Assembly (NCBI GenBank): GCA_910579425.1
Contig: CAJTVL010000079.1
Coordinates: 1 to 17,663 of the forward strand
Source: an uncultured Lachnospiraceae bacterium
GTDB taxonomy: Bacteria; Bacillota; Clostridia; Lachnospirales; Lachnospiraceae
Direction: 5' to 3'
DNA length: 17,663 nt
Numbering within the stretch: the stretch's first letter is position 1; the number at the start of each line of letters is the position of its first letter. A model generated the notes under the pieces. That model had not been told where the DNA came from. It made no database searches and saw only the letters and a list, made by a program, of their open reading frames with translations. Below are positions 1 to 6,658 of the stretch, piece by piece. Position numbers and translations under genes: made by a program.

Positions 1-52
1 TAAGACGCTGGAAGCCACGGCAAACGCTGCCAGCCATGTATGTTCTTTTTTG

Positions 53-232
53 TTAGGTTTCCTTGTGACGATAATCTGTGTGGGGAACAAAACCGTATCC
101 CATACATAGTATATCCCATGATAAGGGTTTGTGGCCCCAAAACAGCATTCCTATTTCATAGATCAGGTCGGTTCTGTTTTCGCACAGCTCTAAATTCATC
201 GCCGAAACAAATCCGGGATACCATTTGATGAG
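53..232 (-). pseudogene. Decayed fragment of an unidentified coding gene
   Basis: Read on the minus strand, an open frame of 59 codons runs from just after an in-frame TGA (233-235) to a TAA at 53-55. It has no proper start or Shine-Dalgarno at its head. The translation looks protein-like, with a KWYPGFVSAMNLEL stretch, an ENRTDLIYE stretch and then KPLSWDIL. This pattern resembles, from memory only, the N-terminal part of a clostridial family near Rpn/PD-(D/E)XK nuclease-type proteins; the link is weak. The fragment begins 12 bp past the stop of the ABC permease gene and is far shorter than any such protein. I therefore read it as a remnant, not a working gene. It could also be chance reading of non-coding DNA. 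Confidence 0.33.
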
Positions 233-244
233 TCATAAACTGCT

Positions 245-1018
245 TCAGGACCCCGACGAGACATAATGCTTAACCCCCACTTTCCACAGCACAAGACAGG
301 GAATCATGAACAGGCAGGCCGCCAGAGGCAGCAGGGCGTAAACGGGCTTTCCCCGGTCTAACAGGTAAAGGAGCGGATAATACTGGATCAGGGCATAGGG
401 AACCACGAAGGTACAGATCTGCAGCATCCTTTTTCCGTAAATACTCACAGGATATTTTCCGTATTCCCGTGCGCCGTCTGTAAAGATATTCATAAATTCC
501 AGCCCTTCCAGGGTAAAAAAGCAGATGGAGGCGTAAATGACAAAGAATCCGCTGAACACCACGGCGCCCCCAAAGAGCATCAAAATGACGGCGGCAGCCT
601 TTTGCAGGTTCCACTGGACATGGCTGGCCCTGATGCCGTAGATAAACATGACGATGGCCTGGAGAATGCGGCCAATGCGGCTTAGTTCGATGCGGCTGGC
701 AAGCACCTGAAAGATTTCGTTTCTGGGACGCACCAGGATGCGGTCGAATTCCCCGTACCTTACAATGGAGCCGAACGTGTCAAAGCCCCGGGCGAAGGCT
801 TCCGCCAGGGAAAATTCAAGCAGGGTAATGCCGCAGCACAGAAGCACCTCGCTGTAGGTAAAGCCCTCCACCCGTGAAAAACGGCGGAACATAAAATGGA
901 TGCCAAGGAACAGGTTAAAGGACACCAGAAACTGCCCCAGGCAGGAGAGGAAAAAGGAGGTCTTGTATTCCATTATGCTTTTTATATGTATCATAAAAAA
1001 TTTTCCGTATAATTTCAT
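245..1018 (-). CDS. ABC-2 type permease, COG3694-like
   Basis: A 257-residue integral membrane protein, probably the second permease of a heterodimeric exporter. It shows about six hydrophobic segments. The short stretch FDRILVRPRN after the second segment is typical of the ABC-2 (DUF990/PF06182-like) permeases that pair with COG4586 ATPases. I start it at the ATG at 1018 because an AAAGGAG lies 11 nt upstream. A TTG nine bases further upstream would add three residues but sits only 2 nt from that site. It follows the first permease by about 20 bp on the same strand, so the two are surely co-transcribed and probably translationally linked. The substrate is unknown. Family assignment is fairly sure; the role is inferred from context. 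Confidence 0.85.
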   Translation of the reverse strand: MKLYGKFFMIHIKSIMEYKTSFFLSCLGQFLVSFNLFLGIHFMFRRFSRVEGFTYSEVLLCCGITLLEFSLAEAFARGFDTFGSIVRYGEFDRILVRPRNEIFQVLASRIELSRIGRILQAIVMFIYGIRASHVQWNLQKAAAVILMLFGGAVVFSGFFVIYASICFFTLEGLEFMNIFTDGAREYGKYPVSIYGKRMLQICTFVVPYALIQYYPLLYLLDRGKPVYALLPLAACLFMIPCLVLWKVGVKHYVSSGS

Positions 1019-1037
1019 TTCTCGCAAATCTCCTTTC

Positions 1038-1841
1038 TCAGCCGCCCTGGACGGTTATCTTTTTCATAGCAAGGGTATCCAGGGCTTTCCCTGCGGCGAT
1101 CAGTGCGCAGAGCCAGAAAACCTGAAGCAGCAGGGCCCGGAGCATGGAATTCCCCTGTAAGTCCCCGCTGTAGATCCGAAGAGGGACGTTTTGCATGGAG
1201 GCAAATGGGAGAAGTTCAACGACCTTGCGAACCCCGTCCGGAAGGAAGGGCAGGGGGATAATGCCTCCTGAAAAAAATTCCACCGTAGAAACCGCTACGA
1301 TACGCAATCCCATGGGAGATATGGTAAAAAAGCAAAGCATATAAACCAACATACAGAAGGACACAGTCACACCCGCTCCTAAAAGGAGGGTTAGGAAAAA
1401 CAGGAATAAAGCCACAGGTCCGGCAGGAGTCATCAGCCCGTAGGGGGCAGGCAGAAGTACTGCCAGAAACAGGATAGGCATACAGCGCAGAGCCGCTCTG
1501 GAAAAGCGGTTGGCAATGTTCCTGGAAAACCACATATTGTAGATATTGACGGGACGGCAGAGCTCATAGGCAACATTTCCGTTCAGGATTGAGTCAAAAA
1601 TTTCATTTTCCATCACCCATGCCATAAAAAGGGCAAGAAAAGCCTGCTGAAGCCACACATAGGAGCAGGTGGCTTCAAGGGTCATGGGAAAAGCGCCGGG
1701 GTCGGCCCGGTAAAAGGCCCGGAACATCAAAATTTCCATGGTGCCCCAAAAGAATTGAGTGGCCATTCCGGCCAGTGCGGCGCTGCGGTATTGAAGCCCC
1801 ATGCTGAAACGGAGCCTGAAGAAAGCAATATATTTTTTCAT
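1038..1841 (-). CDS. ABC-2 type permease, COG4587-like
   Basis: A 267-residue membrane protein with six likely transmembrane segments, the first permease of the exporter. It begins MKKYIAFFRLRFSMGLQYR, a short cytoplasmic lead-in common in this family, and has the internal DSILNGNVAYELCRPVN stretch that mirrors the FDRILVRPRN element of the sister permease. That internal similarity suggests the two arose by duplication and pair as a heterodimer. A strong AAAGGAGG sits 6 nt before the ATG. It lies 74 bp downstream of the ATPase gene, with a stable hairpin in that gap, and just upstream of the second permease. COG4586-4587-3694 triads are widespread in Firmicutes, and their substrates are mostly unknown. 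Confidence 0.85.
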   Translation of the reverse strand: MKKYIAFFRLRFSMGLQYRSAALAGMATQFFWGTMEILMFRAFYRADPGAFPMTLEATCSYVWLQQAFLALFMAWVMENEIFDSILNGNVAYELCRPVNIYNMWFSRNIANRFSRAALRCMPILFLAVLLPAPYGLMTPAGPVALFLFFLTLLLGAGVTVSFCMLVYMLCFFTISPMGLRIVAVSTVEFFSGGIIPLPFLPDGVRKVVELLPFASMQNVPLRIYSGDLQGNSMLRALLLQVFWLCALIAAGKALDTLAMKKITVQGG

Positions 1842-1877
1842 GGAGATCCTCCTTTTTTGTCACAATAACAACGGGGT

Positions 1878-1916
1878 ACGGCTTTACAAAACCGCTGCAG
1901 GTTTGTGAAAAGCCGT
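1878..1916 (-). other. Intercistronic hairpin between ATPase and permease
   Basis: An inverted repeat spans the end of the ATPase gene and the following gap. Arms of 8 bp (ACGGCTTT at 1878-1885 with AAAGCCGT at 1909-1916) enclose a small internal loop and a second 5-bp stem (AAACC/GGTTT) around a six-base loop. In the transcript (minus strand) it is followed by ACCCC, not by a U run, so it is not a standard terminator. It could protect the upstream message or set the ratio of ATPase to permeases. Confidence 0.55.
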
Positions 1917-2704
1917 TACAGATTATGGCTTTTGTAAAAGGAGGCCAATCCTTCCTCTGTGCTCTCATACCCTTCCTTAATATCCGCAAGGGTTCCGTCC
2001 AGCAGGATCTTTCCCTTTCCGATGAGGATAATGCGTCTGGTAAGGGCCTCGATATCCTGCATATCGTGAGTGGTCAGGATCACGGTGGTCTTTTTTTCCT
2101 TATTCAGTTTCAGGATAAAATCTCTGACAGCCAGCTTGGACACAGCGTCCAGACCGATGGTAGGCTCGTCCAGAAACAGGATTTTGGGGTCGTGAAGAAG
2201 GGAGGCGGCAATCTCGCACCGCATCCGCTGTCCCAAAGATAACTGCCTGGTGGGCGTCCGAAGAAGCTCCGAAAGCCCCAGCATTTCACTGAGCTGTTCC
2301 AGATTGCGGCGGTAGGTTTGTTCGCTGATCCGGTAGATTTCCTTTAGCAGCTCAAAGGAATCCATCACCGGCACATCCCACCAGAGCTGGGTGCGCTGAC
2401 CAAAGACCACGCCGATATTTTTTACATGTTCGATTCTGTTTTTCCATGGGGTCAGTCCGTTAATCAGACAGGTACCTTCCTCGGGAGTGAGGATACCGCT
2501 TAGGATTTTGATGGTAGAGCTTTTGCCGGCGCCGTTAGGGCCTATGTAGCCTACCATCTCACCGTCGGAGATGGTAAAAGAGACGCCGTCAAGGGCGTGA
2601 ATGAGTTCATATTCCTTGTGAAAAAGAGCCTTGAAAGCCGAAGAAAATCCGGCATCACGTTTAGAGACCTTATAGGTCTTGCACACATTTTGCATGGTGA
2701 TCAT
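1916..2704 (-). CDS. ABC transporter ATP-binding protein, COG4586
   Basis: A 262-residue nucleotide-binding subunit that hydrolyses ATP to drive the exporter encoded just downstream. All the expected motifs are present: Walker A GPNGAGKS at residues 55-62, Q-loop at Gln103, signature LSLGQ at 155-159, Walker B ILFLDE at 175-180 and the switch His at 213. The stretch FGQRTQLWWDVPVMDSFELL is characteristic of the COG4586 group, which pairs with two distinct ABC-2 permeases, exactly as found here. An AGGAGG lies 8 nt before the ATG. This is the first gene of a three-gene operon. Substrate unknown; no resistance or biosynthesis genes nearby give a hint. Confidence 0.93.
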   Translation of the reverse strand: MITMQNVCKTYKVSKRDAGFSSAFKALFHKEYELIHALDGVSFTISDGEMVGYIGPNGAGKSSTIKILSGILTPEEGTCLINGLTPWKNRIEHVKNIGVVFGQRTQLWWDVPVMDSFELLKEIYRISEQTYRRNLEQLSEMLGLSELLRTPTRQLSLGQRMRCEIAASLLHDPKILFLDEPTIGLDAVSKLAVRDFILKLNKEKKTTVILTTHDMQDIEALTRRIILIGKGKILLDGTLADIKEGYESTEEGLASFYKSHNL

Positions 2705-2724
2705 GTTTGCTTCCTCCTGGTAGT

Positions 2725-2730
2725 ATTATA
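2725..2730 (-). promoter_or_regulatory. Possible -10 box of the ABC operon
   Basis: A perfect TATAAT (minus strand) lies 20 bp before the ATPase start codon. No good -35 hexamer is found at 16-18 bp, so the promoter may be weak or activator-dependent, or this match may be chance. Confidence 0.35.
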
Positions 2731-2862
2731 GTGGGTATAACTTGCCAAGTATTTGTCGCAAGGGGGGACCCATCGCAGATGGGGGATTCCTTACGACTGC
2801 CTTTCAAAGAGCGAAAGGATTTTCAGTATACCACAGCGAAAGGCCACAGTCAACCGGATTTT

Positions 2863-2891
2863 TTGAATAGACTTTGCATTTGGAGTATGAT
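2863..2891 (+). promoter_or_regulatory. Sigma-A promoter for the 49-residue gene
   Basis: TTGAAT at 2863-2868 and TATGAT at 2886-2891 are separated by exactly 17 bp. Transcription would begin near 2898, about 50 nt before the small gene at 2947. Confidence 0.65.
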
Positions 2892-2946
2892 ACACTTACC
2901 TTGTAAGGATACCTAACAATCATAACAATAGGAAGCAGGTGATAAT

Positions 2947-3096
2947 ATGGGCATGAGTGATCAGCAGTTTGAAGTATATAATGCATTAATAACTTTTGTC
3001 GATGAACTGATTGACAAAGAGCAAGACGAAAAAGAAAGAGAAAAGCTAAAAATCCGCAAGAAGAATATCCTTGCAAATAACAAAGAAATAAGCTGA
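2947..3096 (+). CDS. Small protein of 49 residues, unknown function
   Basis: A short gene with its own promoter and a GGAAGCAGG ribosome binding site about 7 nt before the ATG. The product starts MGMSDQQFEVYNALITF, continues as one amphipathic helical stretch, then becomes highly charged (acidic then lysine-rich) and ends NNKEIS. There is no signal peptide, membrane segment or cysteine. The SDQQF-type start followed by a hydrophobic helix resembles small uncharacterised proteins seen in Lachnospiraceae, but this is recalled, not checked. A second in-frame ATG two codons in is also possible. The following 199 bp hold a stem-loop (GAATGC at 3118-3123 with GCATTC at 3155-3160) and the possible promoter of the next gene. 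Confidence 0.6.
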   Translation: MGMSDQQFEVYNALITFVDELIDKEQDEKEREKLKIRKKNILANNKEIS

Positions 3097-3191
3097 TTCC
3101 TATAAAAATTCTGTCCCGAATGCTTCCTGTAAGTGGAACGTTCTGCTTTGCGACGCATTCCTTTCATTTCGTTACATTTACCGGCAAAAAC

Positions 3192-3219
3192 TAAGCAATC
3201 TATGAGAAAATGCCGATAA
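3192..3219 (+). promoter_or_regulatory. Possible sigma-D/sigma-28 promoter
   Basis: GCCGATAA at 3212-3219 matches the -10 element of flagellar-type sigma factors, and TAAG at 3192-3195, 16 bp upstream, is one base from the TAAA -35 element. The known consensus is TAAA, 14-16 bp, GCCGATAT/A. The gene start at 3296 lies 76 nt downstream. No strong sigma-A alternative is seen closer to the gene. Confidence 0.4.
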
Positions 3220-3295
3220 AACTGATAGAGTAAAGTTTGGATATAAGACGCATACAGGGATAAAGGAATATCCCGGTCAGGAGGTAGACGGAGCT

Positions 3296-4261
3296 ATGAA
3301 GGTACAAAACACCACAATATTTATGGGCGATGTTCTTGGAAACAATGACCGCAGTCAGGGGCTTTCGGGCAATTCCGGGGAAAAGGGGGGCCGCCAGAGC
3401 ATTTTTGCCGGAGATTTGAGCCGAAACTTTGATCCTGTTGCCCAGAAGCAGCAAAACGCCCGCAAAAAGGTTATGAAGATCGTGGGCGATGCATGGGCCA
3501 GCGACCAGACCCTGACGGATGAGATGGAAAATGCCAGGGTAAGAATGGAAGAGAGCAAAAAGGCAATGAAAGAGGCCGGCGGAGAGATTAAATGGGCGGA
3601 AGAGGAGCGTGTGGCTCTGAGAGAGTCCTATGGCGTTGAGGCGGATTCCAAGGAAGAGCAGGACTTAAAGCTTCTGGAAAAGGAGCATACCGCCAGAACC
3701 TTCGGGGGCGAATCTCTTTCCAAGGAAGAGAGGGAGCGTCTTGCGCAGATTCATGAAGAAGGGCTTACGGAATATCAGCAGCGTTCCATGGAGCTGTATG
3801 AGGGAGAGGATTACTATAAAAAGCAGCTTAACGAGGCCAAAAATCAGATGAAAGCGGCCAATGATTCGGTTTCCACGATTCGGTCTGCCATGGCGAAAAA
3901 CCAGACTATGATCAAAGCCCAGAATACGGCAGAGCAGATTATGGAGTCCGCCAGCAAGGACATTATCGGTATACTGGTAGACGAGGCCAAGGATCATATC
4001 GACGAGGAGATGGAAGAGAAGAAAGAGGAGGCTTTGGAGAAAGCCGAGAAGGATAAGGAAGAGCAGGAGAAAATCGACAAGGTTAAGGAGGATAAGGAAG
4101 AGCAGGAAGAGTTTGCAGAGCAGGTGGCGGATTCTACCCAGCTTTTGACAGAAGCAGACAGCGCCATGGAGGAAGCCCAGAGGGCCATCAAGAAAATGAT
4201 GGACGAGATGAAGCTTCTCGAAGAAGATATCAAGGGCGCGGCGGTGGACGCATCCATGTAA
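3296..4261 (+). CDS. Large acidic coiled-coil protein, unknown function
   Basis: A 321-residue, highly charged, probably soluble protein. The first 45 residues are glycine- and asparagine-rich and contain two related motifs, IFMGDV at 8-13 and IFAGDL at 36-41. From about residue 45 to the end the sequence is almost wholly helical and rich in Glu, Lys and Gln, with a very charged KEEQEK-type segment around 245-270; long coiled coils are expected. There is no signal peptide or membrane segment. An AGGAGGT lies 10 nt before the ATG. I do not recognise a named family. The upstream sigma-D-like promoter hints at co-regulation with motility genes, but none are in this window. The gene converges with the DUF5721 gene, with only 18 bp between stops. 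Confidence 0.85.
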   Translation: MKVQNTTIFMGDVLGNNDRSQGLSGNSGEKGGRQSIFAGDLSRNFDPVAQKQQNARKKVMKIVGDAWASDQTLTDEMENARVRMEESKKAMKEAGGEIKWAEEERVALRESYGVEADSKEEQDLKLLEKEHTARTFGGESLSKEERERLAQIHEEGLTEYQQRSMELYEGEDYYKKQLNEAKNQMKAANDSVSTIRSAMAKNQTMIKAQNTAEQIMESASKDIIGILVDEAKDHIDEEMEEKKEEALEKAEKDKEEQEKIDKVKEDKEEQEEFAEQVADSTQLLTEADSAMEEAQRAIKKMMDEMKLLEEDIKGAAVDASM

Positions 4262-4279
4262 GGACGCCTCAAACATGCT

Positions 4280-4783
4280 TTAGACTTCTTCAAAATCAAT
4301 TTCTTTTTCCGTGAGAAATTGGAGAACATATTCGTCCCAGAGCCTGTCCGGGGTTTTGTCGGGAAGAAAGGTATAAAAAGCGGTGGCAGTGGTGCAGGTA
4401 AGCGCACTGCCATCGTATTTTATGTTTAGCACAAAGGCTTTGAGGTCGGATAAAGTGACAAGGGTATCTCCCGAAGCGAGGATTTCGCTGACCAGCTCCG
4501 GCTTTAAATGGAGGGTCAGCTTGAAATTTACCGGCGTGCGTTTCCCCTTGATCAGATCAAAGCATAGGTTGCGCATATCTGTCCACTGGGAAAATTCATA
4601 GGGTGGCAGCACGCCGTCGTCATGAATATCCCCGGTAAAAAATTCTTTCACCATATGGCCGTCTATCACAAAAGTATTATAAGTGGTGATCACGGCCTCT
4701 GCCAGCAAAAAGGGAGCGAAGGTATCGGTTCCCAAAAGCCGTCCCATAAATTTTTTTACATCTTTCAGTCTGCAGGCTTTCAT
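4280..4783 (-). CDS. DUF5721 family protein
   Basis: A 167-residue soluble protein matching the DUF5721 family of Clostridia in my recollection. It opens MKACRLKDVKKFMGRLLGTD and has an ITTYNTFVIDGH segment and a C-terminal FLTEKEIDFEE tail. No catalytic motif or membrane segment is visible and the function is unknown. The start at 4783 is chosen because GGGAG lies about 7 nt upstream. An in-frame ATG at 4813 would add ten residues, which look unlike the family and have no ribosome binding site. The gene follows trpS on the same strand after 92 bp without an obvious terminator, so it is probably in the same transcription unit. Confidence 0.75.
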   Translation of the reverse strand: MKACRLKDVKKFMGRLLGTDTFAPFLLAEAVITTYNTFVIDGHMVKEFFTGDIHDDGVLPPYEFSQWTDMRNLCFDLIKGKRTPVNFKLTLHLKPELVSEILASGDTLVTLSDLKAFVLNIKYDGSALTCTTATAFYTFLPDKTPDRLWDEYVLQFLTEKEIDFEEV

Positions 4784-4875
4784 AACTGCTCCCATCTGTG
4801 CGCCACGGCACACGTATCAATCGGGGAGGGGAAAAATTTTTTACCCGTATTCCCCAGGTCTATTTGTAAGGAATC

Positions 4876-5964
4876 CTATTTTTGGCGATATTTCTCCGCT
4901 TGCTCGGCAATCAGGGCCTGATCCTCAAAGTAATTGATCTTCATGGACGCCTTTACCTCCTCAAGGGTTTGGGCCGCTGTCTCCCTTGCGCTTTCGCTTC
5001 CCTTTTTCAGGATTTCATAGACGGCCGGAATATCCTGCTCCCATGCTTTGCGTTTGGCCCGGATCGGGGAAAGTTCTTCTTCCAGTACGCGGTTTAAAAA
5101 TTTCTTTACCTTCACGTCACCCAGGCCACCTCTGGTATAGTGAGCCTTGAGCTCCTCCAGATTGGCGTATTCGGGCAGATATTCGGCAAACATCTCATCT
5201 TTGCAGAAAGCATCCAGATAAGTAAAGACAGGGTTCCCCTCCACCTTGCCCGGGTCTGATACCTGCAGATGGTTAGGATCCGTAAACATAGACATCACCT
5301 TCTTGCGCACGTCGTCCGCGGTATCGGAAAGATAGATGCAGTTATTTAAGGATTTGCTCATCTTCTCTTTGCCGTCGGTGCCGGGGAGCCGCAGACATGC
5401 GTTATTTCCCGGAAGAAGGGGATTGGGCTCGACTAAGGTGTCCCCATATATGGAATTGAACTTGCGCACGATCTCTCTGGTCTGCTCAATCATGGGAAGC
5501 TGGTCTTCCCCTACGGGAACGGTGGTCGCCTTAAAAGCGGTAATGTCCGCCGCCTGGCTGATGGGATAGGTAAAGAAGCCCACCGGGATACTGGCCTCGA
5601 AATTCCGCATCTGGATCTCGGATTTCACTGTGGGATTGCGCTGCAGGCGTGAAACCGTCACCAGGTTCATGTAATAAAAAGAAAGCTCGCAGAGCTCGGG
5701 AATCTGGGACTGGATCAGGAGAGTGGTTTTCTCCGGGTCAAGGCCGCAGGATAAATAATCCAGGGCCACCTCGATAATGTTCTGGCGCACCTTCTCGGGA
5801 TGCTCGGCATTGTCCGTAAGCGCCTGGGCGTCGGCGATCATAATAAAAACTTTATCATAGATACCGGAATTCTGCAGTTCCACCCTTCCTTTCAGGGAAC
5901 CCACATAATGGCCGATATGAAGAGGGCCGGTGGGCCTGTCACCGGTTAAGATAATTTTAGGCAT
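4876..5964 (-). CDS. trpS: Tryptophanyl-tRNA synthetase
   Basis: Charges tRNA-Trp with tryptophan in the cytoplasm. It is a class I synthetase: the PTGPLHIGHYVGSL signature places HIGH at residues 16-19, PVGEDQ lies at 150-155 and KMSKS at 201-205. The 362-residue length is slightly above the usual 330-340. I start it at 5964 because AAAGGAG lies 9 nt before that ATG; an upstream ATG at 5985 overlaps the Shine-Dalgarno region and would add seven residues unlike the family. Its promoter is close by and the leader is only about 45 nt, too short for a T-box, so tRNA-sensing control seen for many clostridial synthetase genes is absent here. Confidence 0.96.
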   Translation of the reverse strand: MPKIILTGDRPTGPLHIGHYVGSLKGRVELQNSGIYDKVFIMIADAQALTDNAEHPEKVRQNIIEVALDYLSCGLDPEKTTLLIQSQIPELCELSFYYMNLVTVSRLQRNPTVKSEIQMRNFEASIPVGFFTYPISQAADITAFKATTVPVGEDQLPMIEQTREIVRKFNSIYGDTLVEPNPLLPGNNACLRLPGTDGKEKMSKSLNNCIYLSDTADDVRKKVMSMFTDPNHLQVSDPGKVEGNPVFTYLDAFCKDEMFAEYLPEYANLEELKAHYTRGGLGDVKVKKFLNRVLEEELSPIRAKRKAWEQDIPAVYEILKKGSESARETAAQTLEEVKASMKINYFEDQALIAEQAEKYRQK

Positions 5965-6018
5965 AGCTGATTGCTCCTTTTTCATTTTACTGACAGAAAT
6001 ACATAATCGTCTGTTTCT

Positions 6019-6046
6019 ATTATACAGAATCAGGCGGGATAAGCAA
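6019..6046 (-). promoter_or_regulatory. trpS promoter
   Basis: On the minus strand TTGCTT (6041-6046) and a perfect TATAAT (6019-6024) are 16 bp apart. Transcription would start near 6012, about 48 nt before trpS. The spacer contains one copy of the 12-bp repeat AATCAGGCGGGA (6028-6039). Confidence 0.7.
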
Positions 6047-6073
6047 GGTGAGAATTGAATAAATCAGGCGGGA
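6028..6073 (+). repeat. Two direct copies of a 12-bp element
   Basis: AATCAGGCGGGA occurs at 6028-6039 and again at 6062-6073, 34 bp apart start to start. One copy lies in the trpS promoter spacer and the other in the spacer of the divergent DUF2752 promoter. This could be a shared binding site. Confidence 0.7.
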
Positions 6074-6083
6074 GTGTTAAGAT
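6055..6083 (+). promoter_or_regulatory. Promoter of the DUF2752 gene
   Basis: TTGAAT at 6055-6060 and TAAGAT at 6078-6083 are 17 bp apart. The predicted transcription start (about 6090) is next to the ATG at 6092, which would make a leaderless message. Confidence 0.5.
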
Positions 6084-6091
6084 AGTTTATT

Positions 6092-6592
6092 ATGGAAAAT
6101 GGAAGCAGAGGAAAAATAATTATCAAAAGAATTCTCAGGGACGTCAAGGAAACCTTTGGGGCAGGAGTGGCATTTTTGATCTATTATCTGATCATACACT
6201 CCATCTTTAACGCGTTCTGCCCTTTCCTGGTGACCACGGGGCTGCCCTGCCCGGGCTGCGGGCTTACCCGGGCGGCTCTTTATCTTTTGCAGGGCCAGCC
6301 GGGGAGGGCGGCTCATATAAACCCTTCTATTTTTTTACTTCTCGGTTTTGCAATGTACTGCGGCTGCTTCCGTTATATCAAGGGGAGCCCTGTGAGAGGA
6401 ATCAAAGGGGCCCTTGCGGCACTGACAGCCGGGATTCTGATCCTGTACGCCGTCCGCATGTATCTCTATTTCCCGGGACGGGCTCCCTATGTATACCAGG
6501 GCAATAACCTTCTGGCCGCATGGGTTCCCGGCTATAGAGAATGGATGAGGGGAATTCTTGAAGGGATTAGGGCCTGGCGCCGGGGAGGCTGA
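6092..6592 (+). CDS. DUF2752 family membrane protein
   Basis: A 166-residue membrane protein of the DUF2752 family, recognised by PCPGCGLTRA at residues 52-61, the family's hallmark with its two closely spaced cysteines. Hydrophobic segments lie near 24-45, 79-95 and 105-127. The N-terminus is basic and should be cytoplasmic. Function is unknown for the family. An in-frame TAG nine bases upstream fixes the ATG at 6092 as the earliest start. There is no good Shine-Dalgarno before it: the nearest GGGAG is about 17 nt away. Together with the promoter position this suggests leaderless translation. It is divergent from trpS and converges with the methyltransferase gene; the 66-bp gap holds only short palindromes such as GGGAAATTCCC. 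Confidence 0.85.
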   Translation: MENGSRGKIIIKRILRDVKETFGAGVAFLIYYLIIHSIFNAFCPFLVTTGLPCPGCGLTRAALYLLQGQPGRAAHINPSIFLLLGFAMYCGCFRYIKGSPVRGIKGALAALTAGILILYAVRMYLYFPGRAPYVYQGNNLLAAWVPGYREWMRGILEGIRAWRRGG

Positions 6593-6658
6593 TTATCCAT
6601 GGGAAATTCCCAAGGGAAAACTTTCCAGTAAGTAGTAAAGTAGTTTATCGTTCACTGT

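Noticed and set aside
40..228. Plus-strand frame of 62 codons at the left edge
   Set aside because: No ribosome binding site and an improbable residue mix; the minus-strand reading of the same bases looks more protein-like.
2769..2783. Operator or terminator from CCCATC GCA GATGGG
   Set aside because: The dyad is short, has no T run and does not coincide with a promoter; recorded only as a minor palindrome.
3665..4276. Long antisense frame of 203 codons under the coiled-coil gene
   Set aside because: It is the mirror of a Glu/Lys-rich coding sequence, which gives Leu/Phe/Ser-rich antisense frames by composition; no ribosome binding site.
5965..6018. T-box riboswitch before trpS
   Set aside because: The leader is only about 45 nt and has no T-box core sequence or terminator.
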